Below, piece by piece: positions 15,879 to 24,674 of a stretch of 64,000 nucleotides of DNA. This DNA is from Devosia yakushimensis (GTDB lineage Bacteria > Pseudomonadota > Alphaproteobacteria > Rhizobiales > Devosiaceae). The notes under the pieces were generated by a model that was given only the letters and a program-made list of their open reading frames with translations, ran no database searches and was not told where the DNA came from. Both the position numbers and the translations under genes were made by a program. How positions within the stretch are numbered: position 1 is the stretch's first letter; the number at the start of each line of letters is the position of its first letter. The stretch spans positions 62,001 to 126,000 of the forward strand of contig NZ_BSNG01000001.1 in assembly GCF_030159855.1 (NCBI RefSeq). The letters run 5' to 3'.

Positions 15879-16822
15879 GGGCGCGGCGGACATTGGGGGC
15901 CGTGGCGCGGATGGCCCGGCGCATGCTGGGCACCGAGCGGCCGCTGATCCTGATGTATCATCGCATTGCCGATCTCCAGCACGACCCCTGGGAATTGGCG
16001 GTATCGCCATCGCGTTTTGCCGGCCATCTCGATGTGCTGCGCACCCGGCGCGATGTCGTGCCGCTCGCCTGGCTGGCCGGGCGCATAGAGCAGGGGAAGC
16101 CCGCTCCGCATGCCGTCGCCATTAGTTTTGATGACGGCTATGTCGATCTCCTGAGCAATGCCCGGCCCCTGCTGGAGCGTCACACCTGCCCGGCCACGGT
16201 TTTCCTGCCGCCTGGCTTTGTGGGGGCCGCCGGTGGCTTCTGGTGGGACACGCTGACCCGCATATTTCTGGCCACACCGGACCTGCCGGGTCGGCTGGCG
16301 CTCGGGTCTGGCGAATGGGAGGTGCGGAGCGACAATCGTCGTGCCGTGCATGATGAGGTCTGGGCCCTGCTCAAGCGGCTGGGAACCAAAGAGCGCGCCG
16401 GGCAGCTTGCCCAGCTGGTGGCTTGGGCAGGCGTTGCCGCCGATGCGCCGGAAGGCGATCGCTGCATGAACGAAGCGCAGTTGCGCAGCTTTGCGCAGCC
16501 GGGTTTTGTCGATCTGGGCGCACATACCATGAGCCACCCCTCCTTGCCGCTGCTGCCGGCAGCCGAACAGGCCGACGAGATCGGTCGCAGCCGCCGCTGG
16601 ATCGTGGACGTGCTGGGCATCGAGCCCAAGGGGCTTGCCTTTCCCTTCGGCGATTACGATCGGCACACCCTGGCGGCGGCCCGGACAGGCGGCGTTGGTT
16701 TTGCCTGTACGACCGTGCCCGATGCCATAAGGCGCCGTGCCGATCTCCTTGCACTGCCGCGCCTCGCCATCGGCAATCTGGATGCCACCCGCTTCGAACA
16801 GTTGGTTGCCGGCTATGGCTGA
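15875..16822 (+). CDS. Polysaccharide deacetylase (NodB/CE4 type)
   Basis: A 315-residue protein of the carbohydrate esterase 4 family. The catalytic segment SFDDGYVDLL holds the Asp pair (base and metal ligand), HTMSHPSL supplies the two metal His residues, and LAFPFGDYDRHTLAAAR is the later conserved block. It removes N- or O-acetyl groups from glycans. The GTG start overlaps the preceding stop (GTGA). No signal peptide is evident, so it probably acts on the lipid-linked or sugar-nucleotide intermediate in the cytoplasm, unlike many exported relatives. Confidence 0.87.
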   Translation: MRARRTLGAVARMARRMLGTERPLILMYHRIADLQHDPWELAVSPSRFAGHLDVLRTRRDVVPLAWLAGRIEQGKPAPHAVAISFDDGYVDLLSNARPLLERHTCPATVFLPPGFVGAAGGFWWDTLTRIFLATPDLPGRLALGSGEWEVRSDNRRAVHDEVWALLKRLGTKERAGQLAQLVAWAGVAADAPEGDRCMNEAQLRSFAQPGFVDLGAHTMSHPSLPLLPAAEQADEIGRSRRWIVDVLGIEPKGLAFPFGDYDRHTLAAARTGGVGFACTTVPDAIRRRADLLALPRLAIGNLDATRFEQLVAGYG

Positions 16823-17696
16823 TATGTCACGCCCGCCCCGGGTCAGCGCCATCATCATCGTCTATAACGGGGATCGCTATCTGGGCGAGGCGATCGACAG
16901 CGTGCTGTCGCAGACTTTCCCCGATTGGGAGCTGATTATCGCCGATGACGGCTCGGTCGATCGGAGCAGGGAGATCGCGCGCGACTATGCCGCCCGCCAT
17001 CCCGAACATATCAGGGCCATCGCTCATCCCGACGGGGGCAATCATGGCATGAGCGCCACGCGCAATCTTGGCATAGCGGAGGCCCGCGCGCCCCTGATCG
17101 GGTTTCTCGATTGCGACGATATCTGGCTGTCGGGCAAGCTGGCCGAACAGGTCGACTTGCTCGACCGCCATCCCGATGCCCAGATGATCTATGGGCGCAC
17201 CCTGATCTGGCATTCCTGGCAAACCGGGAATGTCGGCGATGACTTCTTCTACGATCTGGGCACGACCCCGGATCGGCTCATCGCCGCGCCGCAGCTGCTG
17301 ACCCTGCTGCTCGAGAACAAGAGCCAGACGCCGACCACGTGCAATGCCTTGATGCGCAGCGCTTTTCTCCGCGAATTGGGTGGGTTCGAGAACCGGTTTC
17401 GCGGCATGTTCGAAGATCAGGTCTTCTTTGCCAAGGCCTTGCTGGAGGCGCCGGCCTATGTGTCCTCGCGCAATTGGGCGCAGTATCGCCAGCACAAGGA
17501 GAGCTTTTCGGCCAAATCGGCGGGCAGAGGCGGCGATGGCAGGGCGCGCCTTGCGTTCCTAATGTGGCTGGCGGGCTATGTTGTGCGCCGCGCGCCCTGG
17601 CAATTGGGCGTTCTGATGCAGACGGCGCGTCTTGTGGCGCGGGAATGCTGGGCTATTGCCAGGCCCCGGCGTCCCGCATGGTTGAGGACCCGCTAG
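16815..17696 (+). CDS. Family 2 glycosyltransferase
   Basis: A 293-residue GT-A enzyme. The N-terminal segment RVSAIIIVYNGDRYLGEAIDS and IIADDGSVDRSRE bind the nucleotide sugar; GFLDCDDIW is the DxD-like metal site; GMFEDQVFFAKALL is the acceptor-side ED motif. The C-terminus is basic and may touch the membrane. The ATG at 16815 overlaps the deacetylase gene by eight bases; a second ATG at 16824 is possible. Donor and acceptor are unknown. It is part of the surface glycan cluster. Confidence 0.88.
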   Translation: MADMSRPPRVSAIIIVYNGDRYLGEAIDSVLSQTFPDWELIIADDGSVDRSREIARDYAARHPEHIRAIAHPDGGNHGMSATRNLGIAEARAPLIGFLDCDDIWLSGKLAEQVDLLDRHPDAQMIYGRTLIWHSWQTGNVGDDFFYDLGTTPDRLIAAPQLLTLLLENKSQTPTTCNALMRSAFLRELGGFENRFRGMFEDQVFFAKALLEAPAYVSSRNWAQYRQHKESFSAKSAGRGGDGRARLAFLMWLAGYVVRRAPWQLGVLMQTARLVARECWAIARPRRPAWLRTR

Positions 17697-18599
17697 ATGC
17701 CCCGGGTTTCCATCATCACGCCGGTTCTCAATGCGGAACGGTTTCTGCAGGAAACGCTGGCCAGCGTACTTGCCCAGACCTATGCCGACTGGGAGCTTAT
17801 CCTGATCGATGATGGCTCGGCCGATGCCAGTCCCGATATCGCGGCTGCGGCGGCCAGCGGTGACAGACGTATCCGCGCCGTTTCCATGCCCGCCAATGCG
17901 AGACACGGCGCCGCCGCTGCGCGCAATGCCGGCCTGGCATTGGCAAAGGGCGAATTCGTCGCCTTTCTCGATGCCGACGATCTTTATGAGCCGCAAAAGC
18001 TCGAAACCGAGCTGGCTTTGCTCGAGGCCCATCCCGAGGCGGCCATGGTGTTTGGCCCCACGCTATGGTGGCGCGACGGCGCCCGGCCCTGGCGCTGGGT
18101 CGAGCCGATGCAGCGGCAGGCCAACCGTCTTTATGCGCCGCCGGTTCTGGTATCGAAGGTCATCCTGTCGCTCGACTGGCATGTGCCCTGCACCTGCGCG
18201 GTGCTGATCCGCCGCTCGGCCATAGCCGAAGTCGGCGGGTTCGAGGAGCAGTTCAGCCTTTATGAAGACCAGACGCTGTGGACCAAGCTGTTCCTGCGCT
18301 ACCCCGTCTTCATCCATGGCCAGTGCCTTGCACGCTACCGTCAGCACGAGCATTCCGTTTCGGCGGCGGCGACGCGGTCGGGCCAATATCAGCAGAATGG
18401 CGAACACGGCGCTCGGGTGGCGTTTCTGGATTGGATGGCGCGATATCTGCGCGCCGAGCCGGCTCTTCAGCATGCGCTGCGGCTGGCCCGGGCGCCCTAT
18501 GCCGCGCCGAGCCTGCAGCGCAGTGCCGATCTGGTCTATCTGCGCAGCAAACGTGTCGCGCACCGGCTTGAGCGCACGATCCGGCGGTGGCGCGGATGA
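17697..18599 (+). CDS. Family 2 glycosyltransferase
   Basis: A 300-residue GT-A enzyme directly abutting the previous gene (TAG then ATG). It shows RVSIITPVLNAERFLQETLA, LIDDGSADASPD, AFLDADDLYEPQKL and SLYEDQTLWTKLFL. It resembles its upstream neighbour, including the YRQHEHSVSA segment (YRQHKESFSA there), so the two probably arose by duplication. It would add one sugar of the repeat unit; specificity cannot be read from the sequence. Confidence 0.88.
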   Translation: MPRVSIITPVLNAERFLQETLASVLAQTYADWELILIDDGSADASPDIAAAAASGDRRIRAVSMPANARHGAAAARNAGLALAKGEFVAFLDADDLYEPQKLETELALLEAHPEAAMVFGPTLWWRDGARPWRWVEPMQRQANRLYAPPVLVSKVILSLDWHVPCTCAVLIRRSAIAEVGGFEEQFSLYEDQTLWTKLFLRYPVFIHGQCLARYRQHEHSVSAAATRSGQYQQNGEHGARVAFLDWMARYLRAEPALQHALRLARAPYAAPSLQRSADLVYLRSKRVAHRLERTIRRWRG

Positions 18600-19513
18600 C
18601 GCTCGTGACCGCTCTTATCGTCACCTATAATCACGCTGGTTTCATCGCTGCGGCCATCGACAGCGCCTTGGCGCAGCGAACGGATTTTGACGTCGAGATC
18701 GTGATCAGCGAGGATGCCTCGACCGATGGTACCCGCGACATTGTCGAGGACTATGCCCGGCGCTTCCCCGATCGTATCCGATTGCTGCTGTCGGAAACCA
18801 ATTTGCGCAGCAATGAAACGGTGGCGCGGGGTCTGCGGGCCGCAAAGGGGCAGTTCGTTGCGCTGCTCGATGGCGACGATTGCTGGACGGCCCCGGACAA
18901 GCTGCAGCGACAGGCCGATTTCCTGTTGGCCAATCCCGATTGTGCGGCGCATTTCTTCAATGCGCGGATTGCCCGGGGCGCCGCGCTGACGGACACGCTC
19001 TGGACGCCGGAAACGCAGGCACGCCGCGTCGATCTCGCCGAAATCTGGCACGGCAATCCCTATGCGACCGCCGGTGGCATGATGCGTCTGGCCGCTCTTG
19101 GCGATGTCCCCGCCTGGTACCATGATTTCTTTCCGCGCACCGATTGGCCGCTTTACATCCTCTGCGCCATTTCGGGGGCTCTGGCCTTCGATCCCGAGCC
19201 GGTCGCGCTTTACCGGCTGCATGTGGGCGGCATGTTCAGCCCCCAGTCGGAAACAGCCAAGCTCGACAGTACGTTTGCCTTTCTGACGCTGATGGATCGG
19301 TGCCTCGATGGCCGCTATCACGACCTGGCCCGGGCCGGCTGTTCGCGGCTCTTTTTCGACTGGGCCGAAGACTATGCCAATAAGGGGCAGAAGCGATTGG
19401 CGCGGCAGGCTTTTGCCTATGCCTTGCGTGGCGGTGGCGTGGGACATTCGGTGCGCTGGGGCCAGCTTGGCCGGCTTGGGCTGCGGCTGGCCGGGGCGGG
19501 AGTGTCGCCATGA
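18596..19513 (+). CDS. Family 2 glycosyltransferase
   Basis: A 305-residue GT-A enzyme with TALIVTYNHAGFIAAAIDSA, EIVISEDASTDGTRDIV, the DGDD metal site in ALLDGDDCWTAPDKL, and FPRTDWPLYILCA as acceptor-side block. The ED-SSTDG style and the later block resemble the WcaA-like group that often modifies O-antigen side chains. The ATG at 18596 overlaps the previous stop; a GTG three codons earlier is the alternative. Donor sugar unknown. Confidence 0.87.
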   Translation: MTLVTALIVTYNHAGFIAAAIDSALAQRTDFDVEIVISEDASTDGTRDIVEDYARRFPDRIRLLLSETNLRSNETVARGLRAAKGQFVALLDGDDCWTAPDKLQRQADFLLANPDCAAHFFNARIARGAALTDTLWTPETQARRVDLAEIWHGNPYATAGGMMRLAALGDVPAWYHDFFPRTDWPLYILCAISGALAFDPEPVALYRLHVGGMFSPQSETAKLDSTFAFLTLMDRCLDGRYHDLARAGCSRLFFDWAEDYANKGQKRLARQAFAYALRGGGVGHSVRWGQLGRLGLRLAGAGVSP

Positions 19514-20508
19514 CCCAGTCCGCGCTGCTCGATATGCGACACCGCGATGCGGTGGCTCCCCTGCCTCCCGGGGCCGTCGCGCCGTTCTGGTCGGTGATGA
19601 TCCCCACCTTCAATTGTGGCCCCTATCTGCGTGAAACGCTGGCCGCCGTGTTGGCGCAGGATCAGGGGCCGGAGAGGATGCAGATCGAAGTTGTCGATGA
19701 TGCTTCGGACAAGGACGATCCGGCTGTTATCGTTGCCGAGCTTGGCAGGGGGCGGGTGCAGTTTACCCGCCAGCCGCGCAACCTTGGCCATATCGGCAAT
19801 TTCCATATCTGCCTGCAGCGGGCTCGTGGCGAGGTGGTGCATTTGCTGCATGGCGACGATCTGGTCGAGCCGGGCTTTTACGAGGCACTGGAGCATGGCT
19901 TTCGCGCGGCGCCCGATATTGGCGCGGCCTTTTGCCGGTCGGGTTTCGTCGATGAGAATGGCAGCGATATCGGATCGACCGAAGCGCTGGAGGAGCGCGC
20001 CGGCCCTTTGCCCGATCATCTCGCGCTTCTGGCTGGCGAGCAGCGCATCATGACCCCGTCCATTGCCGTGCGCCGCTCTGCCTATGTCGCGCTTGGCGGG
20101 TTCGACCGGCGCCTGGTCTGCAGTGAGGATTGGGAAATGTGGGTGCGGATCGCGGCGCGCTACCGGGTCTGGTACGAGCCCCGGCCGCTGGCGAAATATC
20201 GCATGCATCTCCACTCCAATACCGGGCGGCATATCCGCTCGGGCGACGACATGGCCTATACCCGCAAGGCGATCGACATCTTTGCCGGTTACCTGCCTCC
20301 GGCAATGGGGCGGGACGTGGTGCCCGCCGCCAGACATGCTTATGCCCGTGCCGCGCTGGAAATGGCGCAGCGCATGCTGGGGCGGGGTGACAGGCAGGCT
20401 GCTCGCGCCCAGCTCTGGCAGGCCCTGCGCCTCGAGGCCTCGCCGGGCATAATTCGAGCGGCCACAAGGACCATGCTGGCCAGCCTTGCCGGAGGGGCCC
20501 GGTCATGA
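19510..20508 (+). CDS. Family 2 glycosyltransferase
   Basis: A 332-residue GT-A enzyme with an N-terminal extension of about 25 residues before WSVMIPTFNCGPYLRETLAA. Further motifs are EVVDDASDKDDPAV, HLLHGDDLVEPGF (metal site) and VCSEDWEMWVRIAARYRVWY. The ATG overlaps the previous stop (ATGA). It belongs to the same transcript as the flanking glycan genes. Specificity unknown. Confidence 0.87.
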   Translation: MTQSALLDMRHRDAVAPLPPGAVAPFWSVMIPTFNCGPYLRETLAAVLAQDQGPERMQIEVVDDASDKDDPAVIVAELGRGRVQFTRQPRNLGHIGNFHICLQRARGEVVHLLHGDDLVEPGFYEALEHGFRAAPDIGAAFCRSGFVDENGSDIGSTEALEERAGPLPDHLALLAGEQRIMTPSIAVRRSAYVALGGFDRRLVCSEDWEMWVRIAARYRVWYEPRPLAKYRMHLHSNTGRHIRSGDDMAYTRKAIDIFAGYLPPAMGRDVVPAARHAYARAALEMAQRMLGRGDRQAARAQLWQALRLEASPGIIRAATRTMLASLAGGARS

Positions 20509-21542
20509 CCGCGAATGCAGCCAATATCGCCATTGCCGGATGTGGCGCGGTCAGCACGCTCTATTATGCGCCAGCGCTGGCATTGCTGCAGCAGCAGGGG
20601 CGGATTGGCGGTGTTAGGGCTTTTGACCCGGATATGGACCGAGCCCGCGCCTTTGCCGGCCTGCTGCAAGAGGCAAGAATATCGCCCAGCTTTGCCGATC
20701 TGCTGGCTGCGCCCGCCGACCTGATGATCGTGGCGTCTCCGCCCATGGTCCATGCCGATCAGGCTATCGCAGCCCTGAATGCGGGCAGGCATGTGCTCTG
20801 CGAAAAGCCGCTCGCCGTTGGCAGTGCTCAGGCGCAACAGATGATCGATGCAGCCGCGCGCAGCAACCGGCGGCTATTGGCCGGTCATATCCGCCGCCAG
20901 TTTCCGGCGACCAATGCCATTGCCGATATTATCCAGTCGGGCCTATTGGGCGACATCTCAGCGGTCAGCTGTTTTGAGGGCGGTCCCTTTGCCTGGCCGG
21001 TGTCCGGTCCGGGATATTTTACCAAGGCCGCCTCGGGTGGGGGCGTGTTGCAGGATATCGGTACGCATTGCCTGGATCTGCTGACCTGGTGGTTGGGGCA
21101 GCCGGCCGGTCTCAGCTACGAAGACGATGCCTTGGGCGGGGTCGAGGCGAATTGTCTCGTGAGGCTGGACTATCCCGGCTTCGAGGCCCGTATCCGTCTC
21201 AGCCGCGACTGGGCCCAGCCCAATGTCTACCGCATTGCCGGGGCCAAGGGGTGGCTCGAATGGCCGGTCAACGATCCGGTGAATTTCACCCTCTACCTGT
21301 CGGGCAGCGGCATTGCCCATGTGCGGACCGAGGCGCCCGCGGGCGATGAATTTCATCTCGCTTTTGCCCGGCAAATCGAAGCGGCGCTCGATGGCGGTGC
21401 GAATGCGGTCAGCGCCAGCGCGGTGCTGCCGGTCATTGCGATGATCGACGCCTGCTATGCTGCGCGCACGCCCATGCATCTGCCGTGGCTCGCGCCGGAC
21501 GAAGCTGCCCGCGCCCGGACGCTGGCAGGGACTGCGTCATGA
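20505..21542 (+). CDS. Gfo/Idh/MocA family NAD(P)-dependent oxidoreductase
   Basis: A 345-residue two-domain dehydrogenase. The N-terminal Rossmann fold begins NIAIAGCGAVSTLYYAPAL and includes VLCEKPLAV, whose EKP Lys is the usual catalytic residue. The C-terminal sheet domain contains GGGVLQDIGTHCLDLLTWW with the conserved Asp and His. In glycan clusters these enzymes oxidise or reduce nucleotide-activated sugars, for example on the way to amino or deoxy sugars. The start overlaps the upstream stop and the stop overlaps the next gene, so it is co-translated with the epimerase. Confidence 0.86.
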   Translation: MTANAANIAIAGCGAVSTLYYAPALALLQQQGRIGGVRAFDPDMDRARAFAGLLQEARISPSFADLLAAPADLMIVASPPMVHADQAIAALNAGRHVLCEKPLAVGSAQAQQMIDAAARSNRRLLAGHIRRQFPATNAIADIIQSGLLGDISAVSCFEGGPFAWPVSGPGYFTKAASGGGVLQDIGTHCLDLLTWWLGQPAGLSYEDDALGGVEANCLVRLDYPGFEARIRLSRDWAQPNVYRIAGAKGWLEWPVNDPVNFTLYLSGSGIAHVRTEAPAGDEFHLAFARQIEAALDGGANAVSASAVLPVIAMIDACYAARTPMHLPWLAPDEAARARTLAGTAS

Positions 21543-22609
21543 TGGGGCGTATCGCCATTCTGGGTGCGGGCGGGTTTATCGGCAATCGTGCCGTGGAAAT
21601 GCTGGCGCTTGGCGGGCAATATGACGTTAGGCCTGTGGTGCGCAAGGCGCAGTCTCTGGCCTTGGCCAGCCGGTTTGCTCTCGATGGCCGCGTCGCCGAT
21701 GGCTGCGACCAGATCGCGCTCGAAGCTGCCTTTACCGGATGCAGCGGCGTGATCCATGCCATGGCCGGCGACCCTGCCACCATTATCGGGGCTATCGAGC
21801 CGGCCTACCGGGCGGCCGAGGCGGCAGGGGTAAAGCGCCTGGTCTATCTCAGCTCCGCATCGGTGCATGGGCAATCGCCGGCGGCGGGTACGGATGAGCT
21901 GAGCGTGCTCTCCGACCGCCAGAACATCGCCTATAACAACGCCAAGGTGCGGGCCGAACGGCGGCTGCTCGAGTTGCGGCAAGAGGGCAAGGTGGAGGTG
22001 GCCATTCTGCGCCCGGGCATTGTCCATGGCCCGCGCTCCTCCTGGATTGGCGGCTTTGCCGATGAATTGCTGGCTGGCGAGGCCTATCTGGTCGATGGGG
22101 GGAGGGGGATATGCAACGGCATCTATGTCGACAATCTCGTCCACGCCATCACATTGGCGCTCAAATCCGATGCCGCTGATGGGGAAGCCTATCTGCTGGG
22201 GGATGCGGAGACCTATAGCTGGGCCGACTTGCTGGCTCCGGTGGCAGGGGCGCTGGGCCGGTCGCTGGATGATCTGCCCGAGCCCGGCATGGAACGGCGG
22301 CATGGCCTGGTGTCGCGCCTGCAGGGCGTTCGCCCATTGCGGCGGGTCGTGAGGAGCCTGCCGCGGCCTCTCAAGGCGGCATTGCGGGCGGGATATCGCG
22401 AGTTGATGGCGGGGCCAGCTCAAGCGGGGTCCGGGCCGCGACGTCCCGTTGCCAGCCTCGAACGCAGCCTGTTGCATCGCTGTGCCTGGAAATTGCCCCA
22501 TGACAAGGCCGCCAGCGAATTGGGCTATGCCCCGATAGTCGATTTTGCCGAGGCCCAGCGCCGCACCTTGGGTTGGCTGGGTTTTGCCGGTTATCCCGTT
22601 GTGTCCTGA
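21539..22609 (+). CDS. NAD-dependent epimerase/dehydratase family protein
   Basis: A 356-residue extended SDR with RIAILGAGGFIGNRAVEML at the N-terminus, LSSASVHG, and YNNAKVRAE (Tyr-x-x-x-Lys). About 80 basic, Arg-rich residues near the C-terminus have no clear counterpart in standard epimerases. The ATG at 21539 overlaps the preceding stop. It ends the rightward glycan genes and overlaps the 3' end of the convergent glycosyltransferase by 19 bases. It presumably shapes the same sugar nucleotide as the Gfo/Idh/MocA enzyme. Confidence 0.84.
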   Translation: MMGRIAILGAGGFIGNRAVEMLALGGQYDVRPVVRKAQSLALASRFALDGRVADGCDQIALEAAFTGCSGVIHAMAGDPATIIGAIEPAYRAAEAAGVKRLVYLSSASVHGQSPAAGTDELSVLSDRQNIAYNNAKVRAERRLLELRQEGKVEVAILRPGIVHGPRSSWIGGFADELLAGEAYLVDGGRGICNGIYVDNLVHAITLALKSDAADGEAYLLGDAETYSWADLLAPVAGALGRSLDDLPEPGMERRHGLVSRLQGVRPLRRVVRSLPRPLKAALRAGYRELMAGPAQAGSGPRRPVASLERSLLHRCAWKLPHDKAASELGYAPIVDFAEAQRRTLGWLGFAGYPVVS

Positions 22610-23658
22610 AGGGCCTTCCGCTCGTAGCTGAAGGCCCTGTCGCGCGGTTCGAGCGCGGCCAATATGCGGCGCAGATGCGGGCCGAGGCCCAGCACGGCGG
22701 CCTCGCCGGGCTGATACTCGGTGAATTGCCTGCGACCGGGGCCGCTTGTAACGCCCGGGTCACGGCTGGCGCGGCGGTGCAAGAGATAGCCCAGGCCATC
22801 TCGCAACGACCCCGGATTGGCGCCTTTTGCCCAATCGCCCAGCAAGGTTGCCGCGTCGTCTATTTTGCCCGTAGCCAGGGTTTTGAGCCCCAGCACGAAT
22901 TGATGTTTCTTGTAGGTCTCCCGCGCCGTGCGCGCCAGTTCGGGCAGTTCCCGGGCCACGATATCGAGGGCAAGCAGCCGGGAGCGCAACATGGTCCGGT
23001 CGTCATTGGACATGGCATCGGCCCGTTTGCGATAGCCCATCAGATAATCGCCATCCACCGCGACCTCGCCCATGGTCGCCAGCCGGATCTGGAACAGGAA
23101 GTCCTCGCAGCCCTGTGCGCCGGCCGCCTTGAGCCGGGGATCGTAGCCGCCCGCCCGCAGGGCATCGGCGCGGCGGAACATGATGGCACTGCCATTGCCC
23201 ACGGCGTTGAAGGCGGTGAGGCGATGGCAGACCCGGCCGGCCAAAGTGGCCTGGGCTATGGTCTTGATGACGAAGCCAGCCTCGTCGATATTGCGCCGGC
23301 TGCAATAGACCAGGGAAACCTCCGGCCGCGCCTCCAGCACCGCCAATTGCCGGTCCAGCTTTTCGGGATGCCAGAGATCGTCGGCGTCGAGAGGGGCGAT
23401 ATAGAGCGCTTCGGCGGCCTGGATTCCGACATTGCGGGCTGCTGCCACGCCGCCATTAGGGGTGGAAATGACCCGGATACGGTGGTCGCCCGCGGCCAGG
23501 CGCTGCGCCACGGCATGGGTGCCGTCGCGCGAGCCGTCATCAACCACGATAATTTCGATATTGGACAATGTCTGCCCGCGCACCGAGGCAAGAGTGTCCT
23601 GCAGCGTGGATTCCGCGTTATAGGCCGGAATAACTACGGAGACCCTGGGTCTATACAA
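22591..23658 (-). CDS. Family 2 glycosyltransferase (convergent)
   Basis: A 355-residue GT-A enzyme with RVSVVIPAYNAESTLQDTLA, IIVVDDGSRDGTHAV, PLDADDLWHPEKLDRQ and GAQGCEDFLFQIRLA. About 100 extra C-terminal residues are basic and possibly membrane-associated. The start is a TTG with AGGA seven bases upstream; no nearby ATG fits. It is the only leftward gene of the cluster and is preceded by an AT-rich stretch (23659-23860) that probably carries its own promoter, so it may be expressed independently. Confidence 0.85.
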   Translation of the reverse strand: MYRPRVSVVIPAYNAESTLQDTLASVRGQTLSNIEIIVVDDGSRDGTHAVAQRLAAGDHRIRVISTPNGGVAAARNVGIQAAEALYIAPLDADDLWHPEKLDRQLAVLEARPEVSLVYCSRRNIDEAGFVIKTIAQATLAGRVCHRLTAFNAVGNGSAIMFRRADALRAGGYDPRLKAAGAQGCEDFLFQIRLATMGEVAVDGDYLMGYRKRADAMSNDDRTMLRSRLLALDIVARELPELARTARETYKKHQFVLGLKTLATGKIDDAATLLGDWAKGANPGSLRDGLGYLLHRRASRDPGVTSGPGRRQFTEYQPGEAAVLGLGPHLRRILAALEPRDRAFSYERKALQDTTG

Positions 23659-23864
23659 TTTTTATCCTGATGGATGCCGATTTTATCGAATATAGCGCCG
23701 TTCTATACCAAGACTGCACTCGATCTGCTTGCAAAAGTGTTGATAGGGCAGGGGTTGTGCATGCGTTGGCGAAGCATTTCGAGCCAGCAATAGTTAAAAG
23801 TGATGCGAGTTCTCTAACGTCGTGGTGACCTCGAGCCGGTAGAACAGAGCACCTACCGGGGCAG

Positions 23865-24170
23865 ATGCTCATGACACCCAAACCCAAGATCGAGCGCCGC
23901 AAAGTGCCAAGGCGCAACGCGGCCATGGAAACGGTCCTCGTGCATGAGAACGGGGTCGCCCGGGAGGCCGGGGTCATCAGGGACATTTCGGTGGCAGGTG
24001 CGAAGCTGGCCATTGCGGCAACCGGCACGCTGCCGGATTCGGCCTATATCCTTATCCCCGAGCAGCACCAGATCGAGCAATGCCGTATCGTCTGGCGCAG
24101 CGAACACGAAGTGGGTCTGGCTTTCGCCGCCGAGCCGCAGCAAGATCCCAAGGACATCCCGCAGAAATAG
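23865..24170 (+). CDS. PilZ domain protein (c-di-GMP binding)
   Basis: A 101-residue single-domain protein. The PilZ signature is visible: an Arg-rich RRKVPRRNA stretch (RxxxR) at about residues 11-19 and DISVAGAKL (D/NxSxxG) near residue 40. PilZ proteins bind cyclic di-GMP and modulate motility, exopolysaccharide synthesis or protein export. The adjacent glycan cluster makes a role in surface polysaccharide control plausible but unproven. ATG codons at 23865 and 23871 are both usable. Confidence 0.85.
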   Translation: MLMTPKPKIERRKVPRRNAAMETVLVHENGVAREAGVIRDISVAGAKLAIAATGTLPDSAYILIPEQHQIEQCRIVWRSEHEVGLAFAAEPQQDPKDIPQK

Positions 24171-24189
24171 GAAGCGGCCGTTCGCGCAG

Positions 24190-24582
24190 CTAATCCTGCA
24201 GCGCCAGGGTCTTGTCCTGATAGGCCGCGCGCTGCTGTTCGATCGTCTGCATATTGTCGAGAACCCAGGCGGTGAGACCCAGCAGGGGGATTGCCAGCGA
24301 TTGGCCCAGCGGGGTCAGGCCATATTCCACCTGTGGTGGCACCGTTGGATGCACCGTCCGGCTGACAATGCCGTCGGCTTCCAGGGCGCGGAGCGTCCGG
24401 GTCAGCATTTGCTGGGAGATGCCGCCGATCAGGCGGCGCAATTCGTTGAAGCGCCGTCGCTGATCGACCAGCATGGTGATCGTCATGATCGTCCATTTGT
24501 CGCCCATATGGCCGAGCATCTGGCTGATCCTCCGGCAATCCGCATTGGTGCCCGGCTGATCGGGCGGGGTAGGCAGAGGCAT
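24190..24582 (-). CDS. HxlR family transcriptional regulator
   Basis: A 130-residue winged-helix regulator. CRRISQMLGHMGDKWTIMTI is the typical HxlR opening with its sensor Cys, followed by RFNELRRLIGGISQQMLTRTL (recognition helix) and YGLTPLGQSL (wing). HxlR/QorR-type proteins respond to electrophiles, aldehydes or quinones. The start is the ATG at 24582 behind AGGACC; a longer frame is open but less likely. It is divergent from the SDR gene at 24675, and direct repeats between them are a likely operator. Confidence 0.88.
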   Translation of the reverse strand: MPLPTPPDQPGTNADCRRISQMLGHMGDKWTIMTITMLVDQRRRFNELRRLIGGISQQMLTRTLRALEADGIVSRTVHPTVPPQVEYGLTPLGQSLAIPLLGLTAWVLDNMQTIEQQRAAYQDKTLALQD

Positions 24583-24622
24583 GTGACCAGGTCCTAAATT
24601 TATGCGTTCTTGCGGCGCGGTG

Positions 24623-24654
24623 GTCAGCAAAACATATCTAGTCAGCAAATCATA
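24623..24654. promoter_or_regulatory. Tandem 14-base direct repeats, candidate HxlR operator
   Basis: GTCAGCAAAACATA (24623-24636) and GTCAGCAAATCATA (24641-24654) match at 13 of 14 positions, with starts 18 bases apart. They lie between the divergent HxlR and SDR genes, just upstream of the SDR ribosome binding site. Confidence 0.55.
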
Positions 24655-24674
24655 CCGCCTCTTTGGAGCAGATC

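Noticed and set aside
14130..16010. A 626-codon minus-strand frame across the glycosyltransferase fusion
   Set aside because: Same shadow effect; the plus-strand product has clear GT2 and methyltransferase motifs.
11038..23658. A capsule locus of the Wzx/Wzy type
   Set aside because: No flippase or polymerase candidate with many helices is present; the Wzm/Wzt pair indicates ABC export.
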